From the NCBI RefSeq assembly GCF_020178975.1, contig NZ_JAHXBU010000044.1, positions 137,051 through 201,050 of the forward strand: a DNA stretch of 64,000 nucleotides, written 5' to 3'. The notes under the pieces are model-generated. The model did no database searches. It was not told where the DNA came from and saw only the letters and a list, made by a program, of their open reading frames with translations. Both the position numbers and the translations under genes were made by a program. Position 1 is the first letter of the stretch; each line of letters begins with the position of its first letter. Source of the stretch: Cesiribacter sp. SM1 (GTDB lineage Bacteria; Bacteroidota; Bacteroidia; Cytophagales; Cyclobacteriaceae). Shown in pieces: positions 44,713 to 54,054 of this stretch.

Positions 44713-44931
44713 GATAATGGGTCCCAGCCTCCTTATGGCATAACGACGTGGTAATTCTTTGCTACTTGTTATTCAAAGATGGGGCTATCCTCAAGGCGTG
44801 GGAGGGCGCATAAGCTACGCAACTGCTGCAGCCGTGATGCTATCAGAGACGCAGCTATTTTTTTGAATATATATTTCACAGGCCTGTAAGTTTTTCATCT
44901 TTTCCTCAACCTATAGGGAAAACCAAATATC

Positions 44932-46338
44932 ATGAAGAACCTCAAGCCTGTTTCTTATCATCTGCTGCTGTACCTTCTCCTGATGACTGCTGCTGCCAGA
45001 GCACAAACTGCCAAAGACATCGATGCTGTCCTGAATAAATATCTAACCATTCAACATCAGAGAATCGGCTTCAATGGTGTGGTGCTGCTTGCCAGGGATT
45101 CTGCTATTATTAGCCAGCAGGCAATCGGGTACGCCTCTTATGAATGGAGCTTGCCAATTACAGCAGACGCTAAGTTTAAAATTGCATCCATAACAAAGTC
45201 GTTTACCGGCCTGCTCGTGGGGCTGGCACATCAGGAGGGAAAGCTCAGCCTGGACGATCGGCTGGAGCAGTTTTTTCCGGAGCTTAGCCAGCCGCAATGG
45301 AAGCAAATCAGCATTCGCCAGCTGCTCTCTCATACATCGGGTGTTCCTCACTGGCAGGGCTTCAGGGATTACTGGACAACAGCCTCTAAGCTTTCGCTTA
45401 GCACAGATCAGGTGTTAGCGGAAATTTTTAATATGGAACTGCTCTTTGAACCAGGTACGCAATCTGCTTATTCCAGTCCTGCTTATTTTCTACTGGCCAG
45501 TATCCTGGAAAAGGTGTACCAGCAGGATTATGCAACACTTATAGAGCAAAAGATCACTGCTAAACTGTCTCTGGAATCAACCGGTGCCTTCGATCCATTA
45601 CACATTATACCGGGGATGACGGAAGGGTATCATTTGCTCACCGACGACAGCTTGATCGTTTCGCCATACCGGGATATTTCTGCCATGAAAGGGGGAGGAA
45701 ACCTTTACTCCAGCGCCGGGGATATGATGCGCTGGATCCGCAGTTTTCACGCAGATAAAGCATGGAACGAAGCCCTGGTAGAGCACATATTCACTCCGCT
45801 AAGCGATAAAGGGATAGAGCAGAAGAATAATAGTGCTTATGGCATGGGCTGGTACATCCGCGAGAAAAAAGGCGACCAGCCAAAGGCATATTATTGTGCA
45901 GGTGGTACCTTTGGATATTCCAGCCTGGCTGTTATTTATCCCGAAGAACAGACCTATGTTGTGATACTTGCAAATGTTTCTTTTTTGCCCATGGATGAGG
46001 TGCTATGGAAGGATATTGAAAAAATTGCTTTCAACAAGGTATTTGAGCTACCGGCCCCATTTACCAAATCCCTACACCTTACGGCAAATGAATTGGAGAA
46101 GTTTTCGGGCAGGTATACCGCAGCCAATGGCATGGAGCTACAGATCTTCCTGCACATGGATAAACTTTATGCGAAAGCTGGAAAAAATCCTCCATTCGAA
46201 ATCTATGCAAAAAACCAGCATGAGTTTTTTGCCAAAAAGATGGAGCTCTCTTTTGCTTTTCAGCTAAATGAGCAGGGAAAGGTTACCTCACTGCGCACCA
46301 AAGGGAAAGGGAGGACTGATGAGTTCAGAAAACAATGA
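44932..46338 (+). CDS. Secreted serine hydrolase (class C beta-lactamase-like)
   Basis: 468 residues with a signal peptide (MKNLKPVSYHLLLYLLLMTA). The nucleophile motif S86-I-T-K89 is typical. The second motif reads 'YSSPAYFLLASIL' (Tyr present, Asn replaced by Ser), and 'CAGGTFGYSSLAV' is in the place of the third motif. The C-terminal ~100 residues are the lipocalin-like DUF3471-type tail seen in many Bacteroidetes serine hydrolases ('ELEKFSGRYTAANGMELQIFLHMDKLYAKAGKNPPFEIY'). Likely an esterase or peptidase. It overlaps the following sigma factor gene by 20 bases, suggesting one operon. Confidence 0.9.
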   Translation: MKNLKPVSYHLLLYLLLMTAAARAQTAKDIDAVLNKYLTIQHQRIGFNGVVLLARDSAIISQQAIGYASYEWSLPITADAKFKIASITKSFTGLLVGLAHQEGKLSLDDRLEQFFPELSQPQWKQISIRQLLSHTSGVPHWQGFRDYWTTASKLSLSTDQVLAEIFNMELLFEPGTQSAYSSPAYFLLASILEKVYQQDYATLIEQKITAKLSLESTGAFDPLHIIPGMTEGYHLLTDDSLIVSPYRDISAMKGGGNLYSSAGDMMRWIRSFHADKAWNEALVEHIFTPLSDKGIEQKNNSAYGMGWYIREKKGDQPKAYYCAGGTFGYSSLAVIYPEEQTYVVILANVSFLPMDEVLWKDIEKIAFNKVFELPAPFTKSLHLTANELEKFSGRYTAANGMELQIFLHMDKLYAKAGKNPPFEIYAKNQHEFFAKKMELSFAFQLNEQGKVTSLRTKGKGRTDEFRKQ

Positions 46339-46843
46339 AGCATCGGTTGTAGAAGAAAGTTTTCTGCAGGATGTATTTCAGCATCAGGCGCTTATTCATA
46401 AAATATGCCGGATGTACAGAGAAACAGCCGAAGACCGGGAAGACTTATTTCAGGAAATCACCTACCAGCTTTGGAAATCCTACCCGAAGTTTCAGGCCAA
46501 ATCGAAAATTACAAGCTGGATGTATCGCATTGGTCTCAACACAGCGATGGCGAGCTTCAGAAAGCCAAAGCTGCCGCTGCAGTTTACAGCGACAGTGCCA
46601 GAAAATGCATCGGTGGGAGAAAGCGATGCCGGGCCATCGCGCGAAGAAGTACTTTTTGCAGCTATCCGAAAGCTGGAGGAGGCTGATAGAGCCCTGGTTG
46701 CCCTGTACCTGGAAGAAATGAGCTATGCAGAAATCGCTGATCTGATGGGTATTTCGGAAAACAACGTAGGGGTCCGGTTAAACCGGATCAAGAAAAAATT
46801 AAAAGAGCTCTTAACGGAAAAAGATGGAATTAGACGACTTTAA
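46319..46843 (+). CDS. ECF-type RNA polymerase sigma factor
   Basis: 174 residues from ATG 46319, which has GGGAGG about five bases before it; a longer form from 46268 is not needed. Region 2: 'CRMYRETAEDREDLFQEITYQLWKSYPKFQAKSKITSWMYRIGLNTA'. Region 4: 'LEEADRALVALYLEEMSYAEIADLMGISENNVGVRLNRIKKKLKEL'. It lacks a region-3 domain, as ECFs do. It overlaps both neighbours by 20 bases, so a serine hydrolase, sigma factor and membrane protein are translationally linked. Its regulon is unknown. Confidence 0.92.
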   Translation: MSSENNEASVVEESFLQDVFQHQALIHKICRMYRETAEDREDLFQEITYQLWKSYPKFQAKSKITSWMYRIGLNTAMASFRKPKLPLQFTATVPENASVGESDAGPSREEVLFAAIRKLEEADRALVALYLEEMSYAEIADLMGISENNVGVRLNRIKKKLKELLTEKDGIRRL

Positions 46844-47375
46844 GTCAGATTATAAAAATGCAGGAAATGATGTTTTGGGCAAAGATGCTATTCAGCATTT
46901 TATGCGGGGCAGCTATCATCCTGTGTTGAGAAAGATCAGCATACAGCTGATGGTGGAAAGCATGCTCTGGGCTATTTTCCTGGCAGTCTATTACGATTTT
47001 TTTGATGGGCACCTTAAGTCGCCCCTGTGGAATATCCTGCTCATTCTTGCCGTACTGCTTATCCTGCTGCACAACCTGCTGGGATTCCAGCTGATCAGGA
47101 AGCCGGCATGGGATGAAAATATTATGAGCTCAATGGAGAATTACCTCCGGCAGATCCGTCGGTATGCTTGGATATCCATCATTTCAAGAGTCGTGGCCAT
47201 AGTTGTAATTATAGGATACTTCGTTTCTTCCATACAGTTAACAGCAGATAAATACTGGGGCCTTTTGCTGTTACTGCCCCTCATTCTTGTTCAGATATAT
47301 GTGTTGTATCGTGTTTGGGCAAAAAGAATACGGAAAGTAAAAGCGGTGTACCTGCAATTAAAGCGAGAAGGCTAG
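46824..47375 (+). CDS. Membrane protein, possible anti-sigma partner
   Basis: 183 residues. The cytoplasmic N-terminus (about 40 residues: 'ELDDFKSDYKNAGNDVLGKDAIQHFMRGSYHPVLRKI') is followed by hydrophobic segments near 45-60, 68-90, 117-138 and 145-165. No ZAS or HXXXCXXC motif, so it is not a classic anti-sigma factor. Its place directly after an ECF gene, with a 20-base overlap, is where membrane partners of ECFs usually lie. The function is inference. Confidence 0.7.
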   Translation: MELDDFKSDYKNAGNDVLGKDAIQHFMRGSYHPVLRKISIQLMVESMLWAIFLAVYYDFFDGHLKSPLWNILLILAVLLILLHNLLGFQLIRKPAWDENIMSSMENYLRQIRRYAWISIISRVVAIVVIIGYFVSSIQLTADKYWGLLLLLPLILVQIYVLYRVWAKRIRKVKAVYLQLKREG

Positions 47376-47422
47376 GGGTAAAGCTGCTGTTAACTTTGAG
47401 TAGCCTTGATTTTGGCACTTTT

Positions 47423-47690
47423 CCCCGCTGGCGCCAGCTTGCAGCTGGTGCCTCACTTTGCCTGATGGAGGTGGATAATTTATGCTTTTTGATTAACCAG
47501 CGTACCAGGCACTGCAGATCAACCTGCTGCAGCTCATTTAGATGCCAGATTGCTTCGCTACGCTCGCAAAGGGGGCAGCAGAAAGAATAAAAACTTCTGG
47601 AGATATTTAGAGACCTTCAATGAAATGTGCTGGCCCCCGCTGGCGCCAGATTGCAGCTGGTGCCTCATATTGCTTGAAAGCAGCAGAGAT
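47423..47690. repeat. Structured repeat, copy C with a second tip
   Basis: Begins at CCCCGCTGGCGCC (47423) with the tip hairpin, then the core 'CTCATTTAGATGCCAGATTG' plus GCGCTACGCTCGC-type segment (47532-47590). A second copy of the tip occurs at 47634-47667. It therefore looks like two elements joined or one with a repeated end. It is between the membrane protein gene and the dead yoeB. Confidence 0.75.
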
Positions 47691-47705
47691 GTTATGCATG
47701 GAATG

Positions 47706-47935
47706 TTATATCTGATAATGATACCGGCAGGCGGCAATAATAAACTGATCCTGCTGAACGGTATAAACCAGCCGGTGTTCCCTGTCGATTCTTCTGGACC
47801 AGATGCCCTGCAGGTCGTTTTTCAAACCCTCGGGTTTGCCTTTGCCTTAAAAGGGGTTCTAAGACAGCTATTGATAAGTTCGTTGGTGATTTGAACTTGT
47901 TTTTATCTGTCTTTTGCCAGTATTGCTAGTCCCCC
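47706..47935 (-). pseudogene. Degraded yoeB copy
   Basis: The C-terminal half is intact: 'EGLKNDLQGIWSRRIDREHRLVYTVQQDQFIIAACRYHYQI', which keeps the E, R, H and Y residues of the functional copy at 43905. The N-terminal half has frame shifts and an in-frame TAG near the start, and there is no yefM copy beside it. The stop extends two residues past the usual end. It marks an older duplication of the toxin region. The remaining bases up to 48210 are AT-rich leader with nothing I can name. Confidence 0.87.
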
Positions 47936-48210
47936 GCCTGCGTGAGGATGAAGATCAAGGAGCAACTGACGCTGATGCTAATCCCTAACTCACCTCTTTC
48001 AACATTCGGTCTGAAATGAATTTTGTAATATCTCTTCTCTGCTAGCCAGGATGGCTCTTTAACCGGAATCGTAAAAAATTATATAGAATGTTATTGATAA
48101 ATTATATCATTAACGAATCAATATATTATATTTAATTCATTATCAATGCTTTCCACTCCTCTGTAGCTGCCTGTTTTTTCTTATAAGTTGAGATAAAAAT
48201 TTTTAGAACG

Positions 48211-49032
48211 ATGGCTATACTGGCAAAAGTTGAACATGGGCTGAAGTTATATTTCTATTCTTTCATTTTTCCCTTCACCCAAAAGGACTGCATACAGAAA
48301 ATGTGGATCTTTGTGATCATGGCCTACCTTCCTGTTATTAACCTGCTACTTTTGCGGGGGTGGCGTTTTGAGTTTGTTCACAGGCTAGGTTGGCATGTAG
48401 AAAATCCGCTCCCCAGGGCCAGGGACTTCTTTAAGTTTCTTTCTAATGGCTTATTGCTCTGGATGCTGACATTTGCTTATCTGATGGTGCCACTGGCGCT
48501 CATCGCTTTGTTTGGTTTAGGAGGCTGGGGAGAGTTGTACAGGGACCTCGTTTACCTGGTTGAGCTCACATTTGATTTCATCTTCAATACACAGCTTACC
48601 TTAGAACTTTATGTGCGATCGTTGTGGGCGTTTATTAAAAATGAATTTATAGAACAGCTGTTGGCCTTTGCCCTGGAAAACATTTACCTGGTCCTTTATG
48701 TCCCCATCTATCGGGTAGCCATGATCAGGTTTGCAGTCACAAAAAGGCTATTCCACTCGCATCTTTCTATATTCAAAAACCTGAAGTTTATTTTCAGAAA
48801 TTTCCTAGACCTAATGCTGGTGTACCTGTTTGTGCTGCTAAATGGTGTTGTTGCTTTCGTGGCTACCCTGCTGCTAAGCATGACAGTGGTACTGGCTCCG
48901 GTTATACCGGTTTTTGTTTTCTTTATGTATTACTGGAGCAGCGGCTACGAATACGGACACTTAGCCCGGCTTATGGTAGAGCAGGATGAACTTGCTCCCC
49001 AGGCTCATCCTGCATTGTCTGTTGCCCCATAA
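48211..49032 (+). CDS. DUF4013-like multipass membrane protein
   Basis: 273 residues with about five hydrophobic segments. 'FTQKDCIQKMWIFVIMAYLPVINLLLLRGWRFEF' and the ending 'VFFMYYWSSGYEYGHLARLM' fit the DUF4013 family, which often begins with 'PF..' and has 'PvxNlLLLG'. The function is unknown. It is preceded by an AT-rich stretch (48060-48150) that could hold its promoter. A 24-base piece of the icmF 3' end (49041-49064) begins eight bases after its stop. Confidence 0.8.
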   Translation: MAILAKVEHGLKLYFYSFIFPFTQKDCIQKMWIFVIMAYLPVINLLLLRGWRFEFVHRLGWHVENPLPRARDFFKFLSNGLLLWMLTFAYLMVPLALIALFGLGGWGELYRDLVYLVELTFDFIFNTQLTLELYVRSLWAFIKNEFIEQLLAFALENIYLVLYVPIYRVAMIRFAVTKRLFHSHLSIFKNLKFIFRNFLDLMLVYLFVLLNGVVAFVATLLLSMTVVLAPVIPVFVFFMYYWSSGYEYGHLARLMVEQDELAPQAHPALSVAP

Positions 49033-49040
49033 GCTAAGCC

Positions 49041-49064
49041 TTACATATTCCTCCTGTACTGCCC
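49041..49064 (-). pseudogene. Mini-fragment of the icmF 3' end
   Basis: Encodes G-Q-Y-R-R-N-M-stop on the minus strand, exactly the last seven codons of IcmF with small changes. It directly joins the CCCCCGCTGGCGCC tip of repeat copy D at 49062. It may be a remnant left by an exchange at the repeat boundary. It is short, but the match includes the stop codon and the reading frame, and it lies beside a repeat whose copy A also neighbours an icmF fragment. Confidence 0.6.
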
Positions 49065-49342
49065 CCGCTGGCGCCAGCTTGCAGTTGGTGCCTCATACTG
49101 CAGATCACTTATGCCTGTTAGTTTACCGGAGAACCAGGTGGTGCAAATTGTTTGGGGTTCTGCTCATTTAGATGCCAGATTGTTTCGCTACGCTTGCTAA
49201 TGGGGCAGCAGAAAGGAGGGACCTATGGACACATGCAGAGACCTCCTAGGTAATCTGCCGGCCCCGTAGCTCATTATATTTTAACGAGGCTGGGACTCAC
49301 AGTCTACAGAGGCCGGTAGTTGTTGCGGGCTTTGGCTATAAA
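49062..49342. repeat. Structured repeat, copy D
   Basis: The partner of copy A. It starts with the tip hairpin (CCCCCGCTGGCGCC...GCAGTTGGTGCC), then 'GATCACTTATGCCTG', the core, and a palindrome region now with several mismatches (compare 42889-42927 in copy A). It is followed by a 260-base element with inverted ends and then by icmF. No protein is encoded. Confidence 0.85.
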
Positions 49343-49350
49343 AAAAAATA

Positions 49351-49610
49351 AATCATCCCGAATTTTGATTTTGGATAAAATAAGCAAAAACAGCCTTGGA
49401 TGCTATTCCAAGGCTGTTTTTGCTTAAAGGTACTAGTTTTTGCGAGGAGGCACGACGAAGCAATCTGGCATCTACGCGCATAGAAGCCAGATTGCCACAC
49501 TCCGCTTCGCTGCGTTCGCAAAAACTGTACTGCTAATAGAAGTGGCCACTGGAAATCTCCAGAGGCCACTTCTATTAGGAATGCTAGCTCCTTAAAAATC
49601 CGGGATGATT
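49351..49610. mobile_element. MITE-like element with three hairpins and inverted ends
   Basis: The ends AATCATCCCGAATTTT (49351) and the complement of AATCATCCCGGATTTT (49595-49610) match at 15 of 16 positions. Inside are three long hairpins: 49382-49425 (18-base perfect stem), 49435-49526 (outer 11-base and inner 10-base stems) and 49533-49578 (15-base perfect stem plus inner pairs). The middle one contains GCGAGGAGGCACGACGAAGC, which I recall as a common intergenic motif in Bacteroidetes. No target duplication is visible. Copy A of the repeat has only about 40 bases here instead, so this is an insertion. Confidence 0.62.
49382..49425 (-). terminator. Likely terminator of icmF
   Basis: 18-base perfect stem AAGCAAAAACAGCCTTGG with 8-base loop and TTTT on the minus strand after. 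It is the first of the three hairpins after the icmF stop in transcript order (third from the left in position terms is reverse), and could stop transcription of icmF. Confidence 0.5.
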
Positions 49611-49670
49611 CATGTCTATGTTCCGGTTCGTGATCTCCTATCTCACGTCTAACGTCTCACATCTATCATA

Positions 49671-52600
49671 CTACATATTCCGCCTGTACTGCCCGCCCAC
49701 TTCAAACAGCGCATTGGTGATCTGCCCCAGGGAGCAGTACTTGCTGGCTTCCATGATGCCTTCGAAAACATTTTTGTTCTGGATGGCGCAGAGCTGCAAC
49801 TGACGGAGCTGTTCTTTGGCTTCGTCCCTGTTGCGCTGCTGCAGGTTTTGTACTGTTTCGATCTGGGCTTTTTTCTCCTCTTCGGTGGCGCGGATTACCT
49901 CGCCGGGGGTAACGGTAGGGCTGCCTTTTGAAGACAGGAAGGTATTCACGCCAATAATGGGCAGCTCGCCTGTATGCTTCAGGGTTTCGTAGTAGAGGCT
50001 TTCTTCCTGGATCTTGCTGCGCTGGTACATGGTTTCCATGGCACCTAAAACGCCGCCACGCTCGGTGATGCGGTCGAACTCCTGCAGCACGGCTTCTTCT
50101 ACCAGTTCTGTCAGCTCTTCGATGATAAAGGCACCCTGCAACGGGTTTTCGTTCTTGGCCTGCCCCAGTTCCCGGTTAATGATCAGCTGTATGGCCATGG
50201 CCCGGCGCACCGAGTCTTCGGTAGGGGTGGTGATGGCCTCATCGTAGGCGTTGGTGTGCAGCGAATTACAGTTGTCGTAAATGGCATACAGGGCTTGCAG
50301 GGTGGTGCGGATGTCGTTGAAGTCGATCTCCTGGGCGTGCAGCGAACGGCCGCTGGTCTGGATGTGGTACTTCAGCATCTGGCTCCGCTCGTCGGCACCA
50401 TACTTATTGCGCAGGGCTTTGGCCCAGAGGCGGCGGGCTACGCGGCCAATCACGCTGTACTCGGCATCGGTACCGTTGCTGAAGAAAAAGCTAAGGTTTG
50501 GCGCAAACTTATTGATGTCCATGCCGCGGCTTAAGTAGTACTCGATGTAGGTAAAGCCATTTGAGAGCGTAAAGGCCAGCTGAGAAATAGGGTTGGCCCC
50601 TGCCTCGGCAATATGGTAGCCGCTGATGGATACCGAATAGAAATTACGGATGTTGTTTTCGATAAAGTACTGCTGCATATCGCCCATCAGGCGCAGCGAG
50701 AACTCTGTAGAGAAGATGCAGGTGTTCTGCGCCTGGTCTTCCTTTAAAATATCGGCCTGTACGGTGCCCCGCACGGCGGCAACGGTTTTGGCTTTGATCT
50801 GCTGATAAACCTCCTGGGGCAGCACCTGGTCGCCGGTTACGCCCAGCAGCATCAGGCCAAGGCCATCGTTGCCTTCGGGCAGAGGCCCGCGGTATTGCGG
50901 ACGAGCAGCCCCTTTGGCTTTGTAGAGCTCATCGATCTTCCGGTTTACTTCTTCTTCCAGGCCATTCTCCTTTATGTATATTTCGCATTGCTGGTCTATG
51001 GCGGCATTCATAAAGAAGCCGGTGAGCATGGCAGCCGGACCGTTGATGGTCATGGATACCGAGGTGGTAGGGTCGGAGAGGTTAAAGCCGCTGTAGAGCT
51101 TCTTGGCATCATCCAGGCAGCAGATGCTAACGCCGGAGTTGCCAATCTTGCCGTAAATGTCGGGGCGCCAGTCGGGGTCGTTGCCGTAGAGGGTAACGGA
51201 GTCGAAGGCGGTAGAGAGGCGTGCGGCAGGCATGCCTTTGCTTACATAGTGAAAGCGGCGGTTGGTGCGCTCGGGTCCACCTTCGCCGGCAAACATACGC
51301 GTTGGGTCTTCGCCCTGGCGCTTAAAGGGGAACACCCCTGCGGTATAGGGGAACTCGCCCGGTACGTTTTCCTGCAGGCTCCAGCGCAGTATATCGCCCC
51401 ATGCGGTATAGCGGGGCAGTGCAATCTTAGGTACTTTGGTGCCTGATAAGGTTTTGTGGAAGGTTTGTACCTTAATGTCGCGGCCGCGCACCTGGTACAC
51501 AAACTCATCCCGGGCGTATGCTTTTTTCTTTTCGGGCCAGTCCTGGATAATCTTCCAGTTGCGTGGATCCAGGTCCAGCTTCACCCGCTCAAACTCCTCC
51601 TGCAGGCCTTTGATCAGGCGGTCTTTATCCTCAATGCTGCTGCTCTGCAGGCTGTCCATGGCCTGCTGAATACCGAAGAGCTTCTGGGCCACACTGGCCT
51701 GCTGCTCTACCCAGCCATCGTAGCTGCGGTTGTTTTCGGAGATCTCGCTTAGGTAGCGGGTGCGGGAGGGAGGAATGATGAATACTTTTTCGCTCATCTC
51801 ATCCGAGATCTCAAAAGAACTCTTCAGGGCCATAACGCCGGTGCGCTCCACAATCTTGTCCATCACGGCCTTGTAGAGCTTGTTCATGCCCGGATCATTA
51901 AACTGCGAGGCAATGGTGCCCCACACCGGCAGATCCTCTTCTTTGGCATCCCAGAGGTTGTGGTTGCGCTTATACTGTTTCTTCACATCACGCAGGGCAT
52001 CCTGGGCACCGCGCTTGTCGAATTTATTGAGGGCAATAAGGTCGGCAAAATCGAGCATGTCGATCTTCTCCAGCTGGGTGGCGGCGCCGTACTCGGGCGT
52101 CATCACATAGAGGCTCACATCGGAGTGCTCGGTAATTTCGGTATCAGACTGGCCAATGCCGGAGGTTTCCAGGATGATCATATCGAAGCCGGCAGCCTTT
52201 ACAATATCCACCGCATCCTGCACATACTTGCTAAGCGCCAGGTTGCTCTGGCGGGTAGCCAGGGAGCGCATGTATACCCGCTCGTTAGAGATGGCGTTCA
52301 TGCGGATACGGTCGCCCAACAGCGCACCACCTGTTTTGCGCTTGGAAGGGTCTACTGATATGATGGCCAGGCGCTTTTCCCGAAAATCGATCAGGAAACG
52401 GCGCACCAGCTCATCTACCAGGCTCGATTTACCCGCTCCGCCGGTGCCGGTAATACCAAGTACAGGTGTGGTGGCGGTACCTGTGCTTGTTTCTGCCACT
52501 GCAGAAAGTTGTGGCCTGATGCTGGCGAAGGCTTCCGGGAAGTTTTCGGCAGCGGAAATCAGGCGGGCAATGTCTTTAGGCCGCTTGTTCTTCAGGTTCA

Positions 52601-53072
52601 CTACTTCACCGTTCAGGTTTTCACCTGTGGCAAAGTCGCACTTCGAAACCATATCGTTGATCATGCCCTGCAGGCCCATGGAGCGGCCATCGTCTGGGCT
52701 GTAAATGCGGGTAATGCCATAGGCATGCAGCTCCTCTATTTCCTGTGGCAGAATGGTGCCGCCGCCGCCGCCAAAGATGCGGATGTGGCCGGCACCGCGC
52801 TCCTGGAGCAGATCGTACATATATTTAAAAAACTCTACGTGGCCGCCCTGGTAAGAGGTAATGGCAATGGCCTGGGCATCTTCCTGGATGGCAGTTTCCA
52901 CAATTTCCTGCGCCGAACGGTTATGGCCCAGGTGAATTACCTCGCAGCCCGTGGCCTGAATGATACGGCGCATGATGTTGATGGCGGCATCATGCCCATC
53001 GAAAAGCGATGCGGCCGTTACAATGCGGATGTGGTGTTTGGGTTTATAGGGAGCAACCAGCGCTTGAGACAT
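49671..53072 (-). CDS. icmF: Fused isobutyryl-CoA mutase (B12-binding, G-protein chaperone and mutase)
   Basis: 1133 residues. Order: B12-binding domain (about 13-145) with D-G-H27 as the cobalt-ligand motif ('[16 protein letters not shown]'); a MeaB-like GTPase (about 200-460) with the P-loop '[11 protein letters not shown]', 'ALNKFDKRG' for guanine; a mutase domain (about 560-1100) with '[42 protein letters not shown]' and '[22 protein letters not shown]'. It rearranges isobutyryl-CoA and n-butyryl-CoA, with the GTPase loading and protecting the cofactor. This is not the type VI secretion protein also called IcmF. The 3' end has three broken copies in the window. Confidence 0.95.
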   Translation of the reverse strand: MSQALVAPYKPKHHIRIVTAASLFDGHDAAINIMRRIIQATGCEVIHLGHNRSAQEIVETAIQEDAQAIAITSYQGGHVEFFKYMYDLLQERGAGHIRIFGGGGGTILPQEIEELHAYGITRIYSPDDGRSMGLQGMINDMVSKCDFATGENLNGEVVNLKNKRPKDIARLISAAENFPEAFASIRPQLSAVAETSTGTATTPVLGITGTGGAGKSSLVDELVRRFLIDFREKRLAIISVDPSKRKTGGALLGDRIRMNAISNERVYMRSLATRQSNLALSKYVQDAVDIVKAAGFDMIILETSGIGQSDTEITEHSDVSLYVMTPEYGAATQLEKIDMLDFADLIALNKFDKRGAQDALRDVKKQYKRNHNLWDAKEEDLPVWGTIASQFNDPGMNKLYKAVMDKIVERTGVMALKSSFEISDEMSEKVFIIPPSRTRYLSEISENNRSYDGWVEQQASVAQKLFGIQQAMDSLQSSSIEDKDRLIKGLQEEFERVKLDLDPRNWKIIQDWPEKKKAYARDEFVYQVRGRDIKVQTFHKTLSGTKVPKIALPRYTAWGDILRWSLQENVPGEFPYTAGVFPFKRQGEDPTRMFAGEGGPERTNRRFHYVSKGMPAARLSTAFDSVTLYGNDPDWRPDIYGKIGNSGVSICCLDDAKKLYSGFNLSDPTTSVSMTINGPAAMLTGFFMNAAIDQQCEIYIKENGLEEEVNRKIDELYKAKGAARPQYRGPLPEGNDGLGLMLLGVTGDQVLPQEVYQQIKAKTVAAVRGTVQADILKEDQAQNTCIFSTEFSLRLMGDMQQYFIENNIRNFYSVSISGYHIAEAGANPISQLAFTLSNGFTYIEYYLSRGMDINKFAPNLSFFFSNGTDAEYSVIGRVARRLWAKALRNKYGADERSQMLKYHIQTSGRSLHAQEIDFNDIRTTLQALYAIYDNCNSLHTNAYDEAITTPTEDSVRRAMAIQLIINRELGQAKNENPLQGAFIIEELTELVEEAVLQEFDRITERGGVLGAMETMYQRSKIQEESLYYETLKHTGELPIIGVNTFLSSKGSPTVTPGEVIRATEEEKKAQIETVQNLQQRNRDEAKEQLRQLQLCAIQNKNVFEGIMEASKYCSLGQITNALFEVGGQYRRNM

Positions 53073-53259
53073 GGTGTAAAAATTTAAATATCTGAAAATG
53101 AACCTGCTACCTGGGGTAACGCTTAAAGTACGCCTGCAGGTTCGCTTACAATCGATTGCGAAAATAAGGATTCCGGGCCTTATTTGCTAACGATCGTTTG
53201 GGTAGTGGTAAAACTATGCAGGAGCAAAGCTGTTTAGTAAAACAGCAAAACTGATTTCA

Positions 53260-54048
53260 ATGAACGCTGACAAAACATCAAATATTGAATATGAAACTGG
53301 CCTGGTGCTCTCTGGCGGTGCCTATAGGGGTATTGGGCAAATAGGAGTGCTGAAGGCGCTGGAGGAAAGGGGCATCAGGCCCGACATTATCTCTGGTACC
53401 AGCTCGGGGGCACTTAATGCTGTACTCTATGCCAGTGGCTACTCGCCGGATGAGATGTACGAGATCTGGGAAAAAGAACCAATGGCCAAAACCTTTAACC
53501 TGCACTTTCCGCAGTTTGGTATGCTAAAGCATGGAAAGATCGGGGAGCTGGTAAAGCCCTACCTGCGCCATCAGCGCCTGGAAGAGCTGCCCATTCCCCT
53601 GCGCCTGACAGCCTCCTGCCTGAACGACGGCAGCCAGAAGATTTTCAGTGAGGGCACGCTGGTAAAAGTACTGGAGGCCTGCTGTGCCGTTCCTCTTGCC
53701 TTTGAGCCTGTGGAGATCGACGGCCGCATGTATGTGGATGGCGGCCTGGTGAGTAACCTGCCAACCGAGCCACTGGAAGGAAAATGCAGGCGGCTTATTG
53801 GTGTTTCTGTAAACCCTGTGCCCTTCAAGGAGCGGCTCGACGGCATGACGGACACCATCTACCGCACCATCTGGATAGGCATAGAAAGCACCGTTCAGAA
53901 AACCCGTAAAGTATGCGACTGGCTGATTGCCCCCGAAGAGTTTGGGCAGCACGGCTTTATGGAACGTACCGCACTGCCTGTGTTCTTCAACGCCGGCTAC
54001 GAATACACCCTTCGCTTTCTGGATGAGCAAGGGTACAGGGGAAGCTGA
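53260..54048 (+). CDS. Patatin-like phospholipase
   Basis: 262 residues. 'LVLSGGAYRGIGQIGVLKAL' is the oxyanion-hole region, G46-T-S48-S-G50 is the nucleophile motif, and D160 lies in 'YVDGGLVSNLP' as the second member of the Ser-Asp dyad. It is cytoplasmic by sequence, with no signal peptide or membrane segment. It hydrolyses phospholipids or acyl esters. It diverges from icmF and is convergent with the lipoprotein that separates it from a second, membrane patatin-like protein. Confidence 0.93.
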   Translation: MNADKTSNIEYETGLVLSGGAYRGIGQIGVLKALEERGIRPDIISGTSSGALNAVLYASGYSPDEMYEIWEKEPMAKTFNLHFPQFGMLKHGKIGELVKPYLRHQRLEELPIPLRLTASCLNDGSQKIFSEGTLVKVLEACCAVPLAFEPVEIDGRMYVDGGLVSNLPTEPLEGKCRRLIGVSVNPVPFKERLDGMTDTIYRTIWIGIESTVQKTRKVCDWLIAPEEFGQHGFMERTALPVFFNAGYEYTLRFLDEQGYRGS

Positions 54049-54054
54049 TACTGC

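Noticed and set aside
42691-49342. Insertion sequence with transposase for the repeats
   Set aside because: No transposase-like frame is found near any copy; only non-coding repeats are seen.
49671-53072. Type VI secretion IcmF
   Set aside because: Same name but unrelated; the domains here are B12-binding, GTPase and mutase.
51960-53087. Plus-strand frames of 130-190 residues over icmF
   Set aside because: Antisense shadows of a very well conserved gene with strong codon bias.
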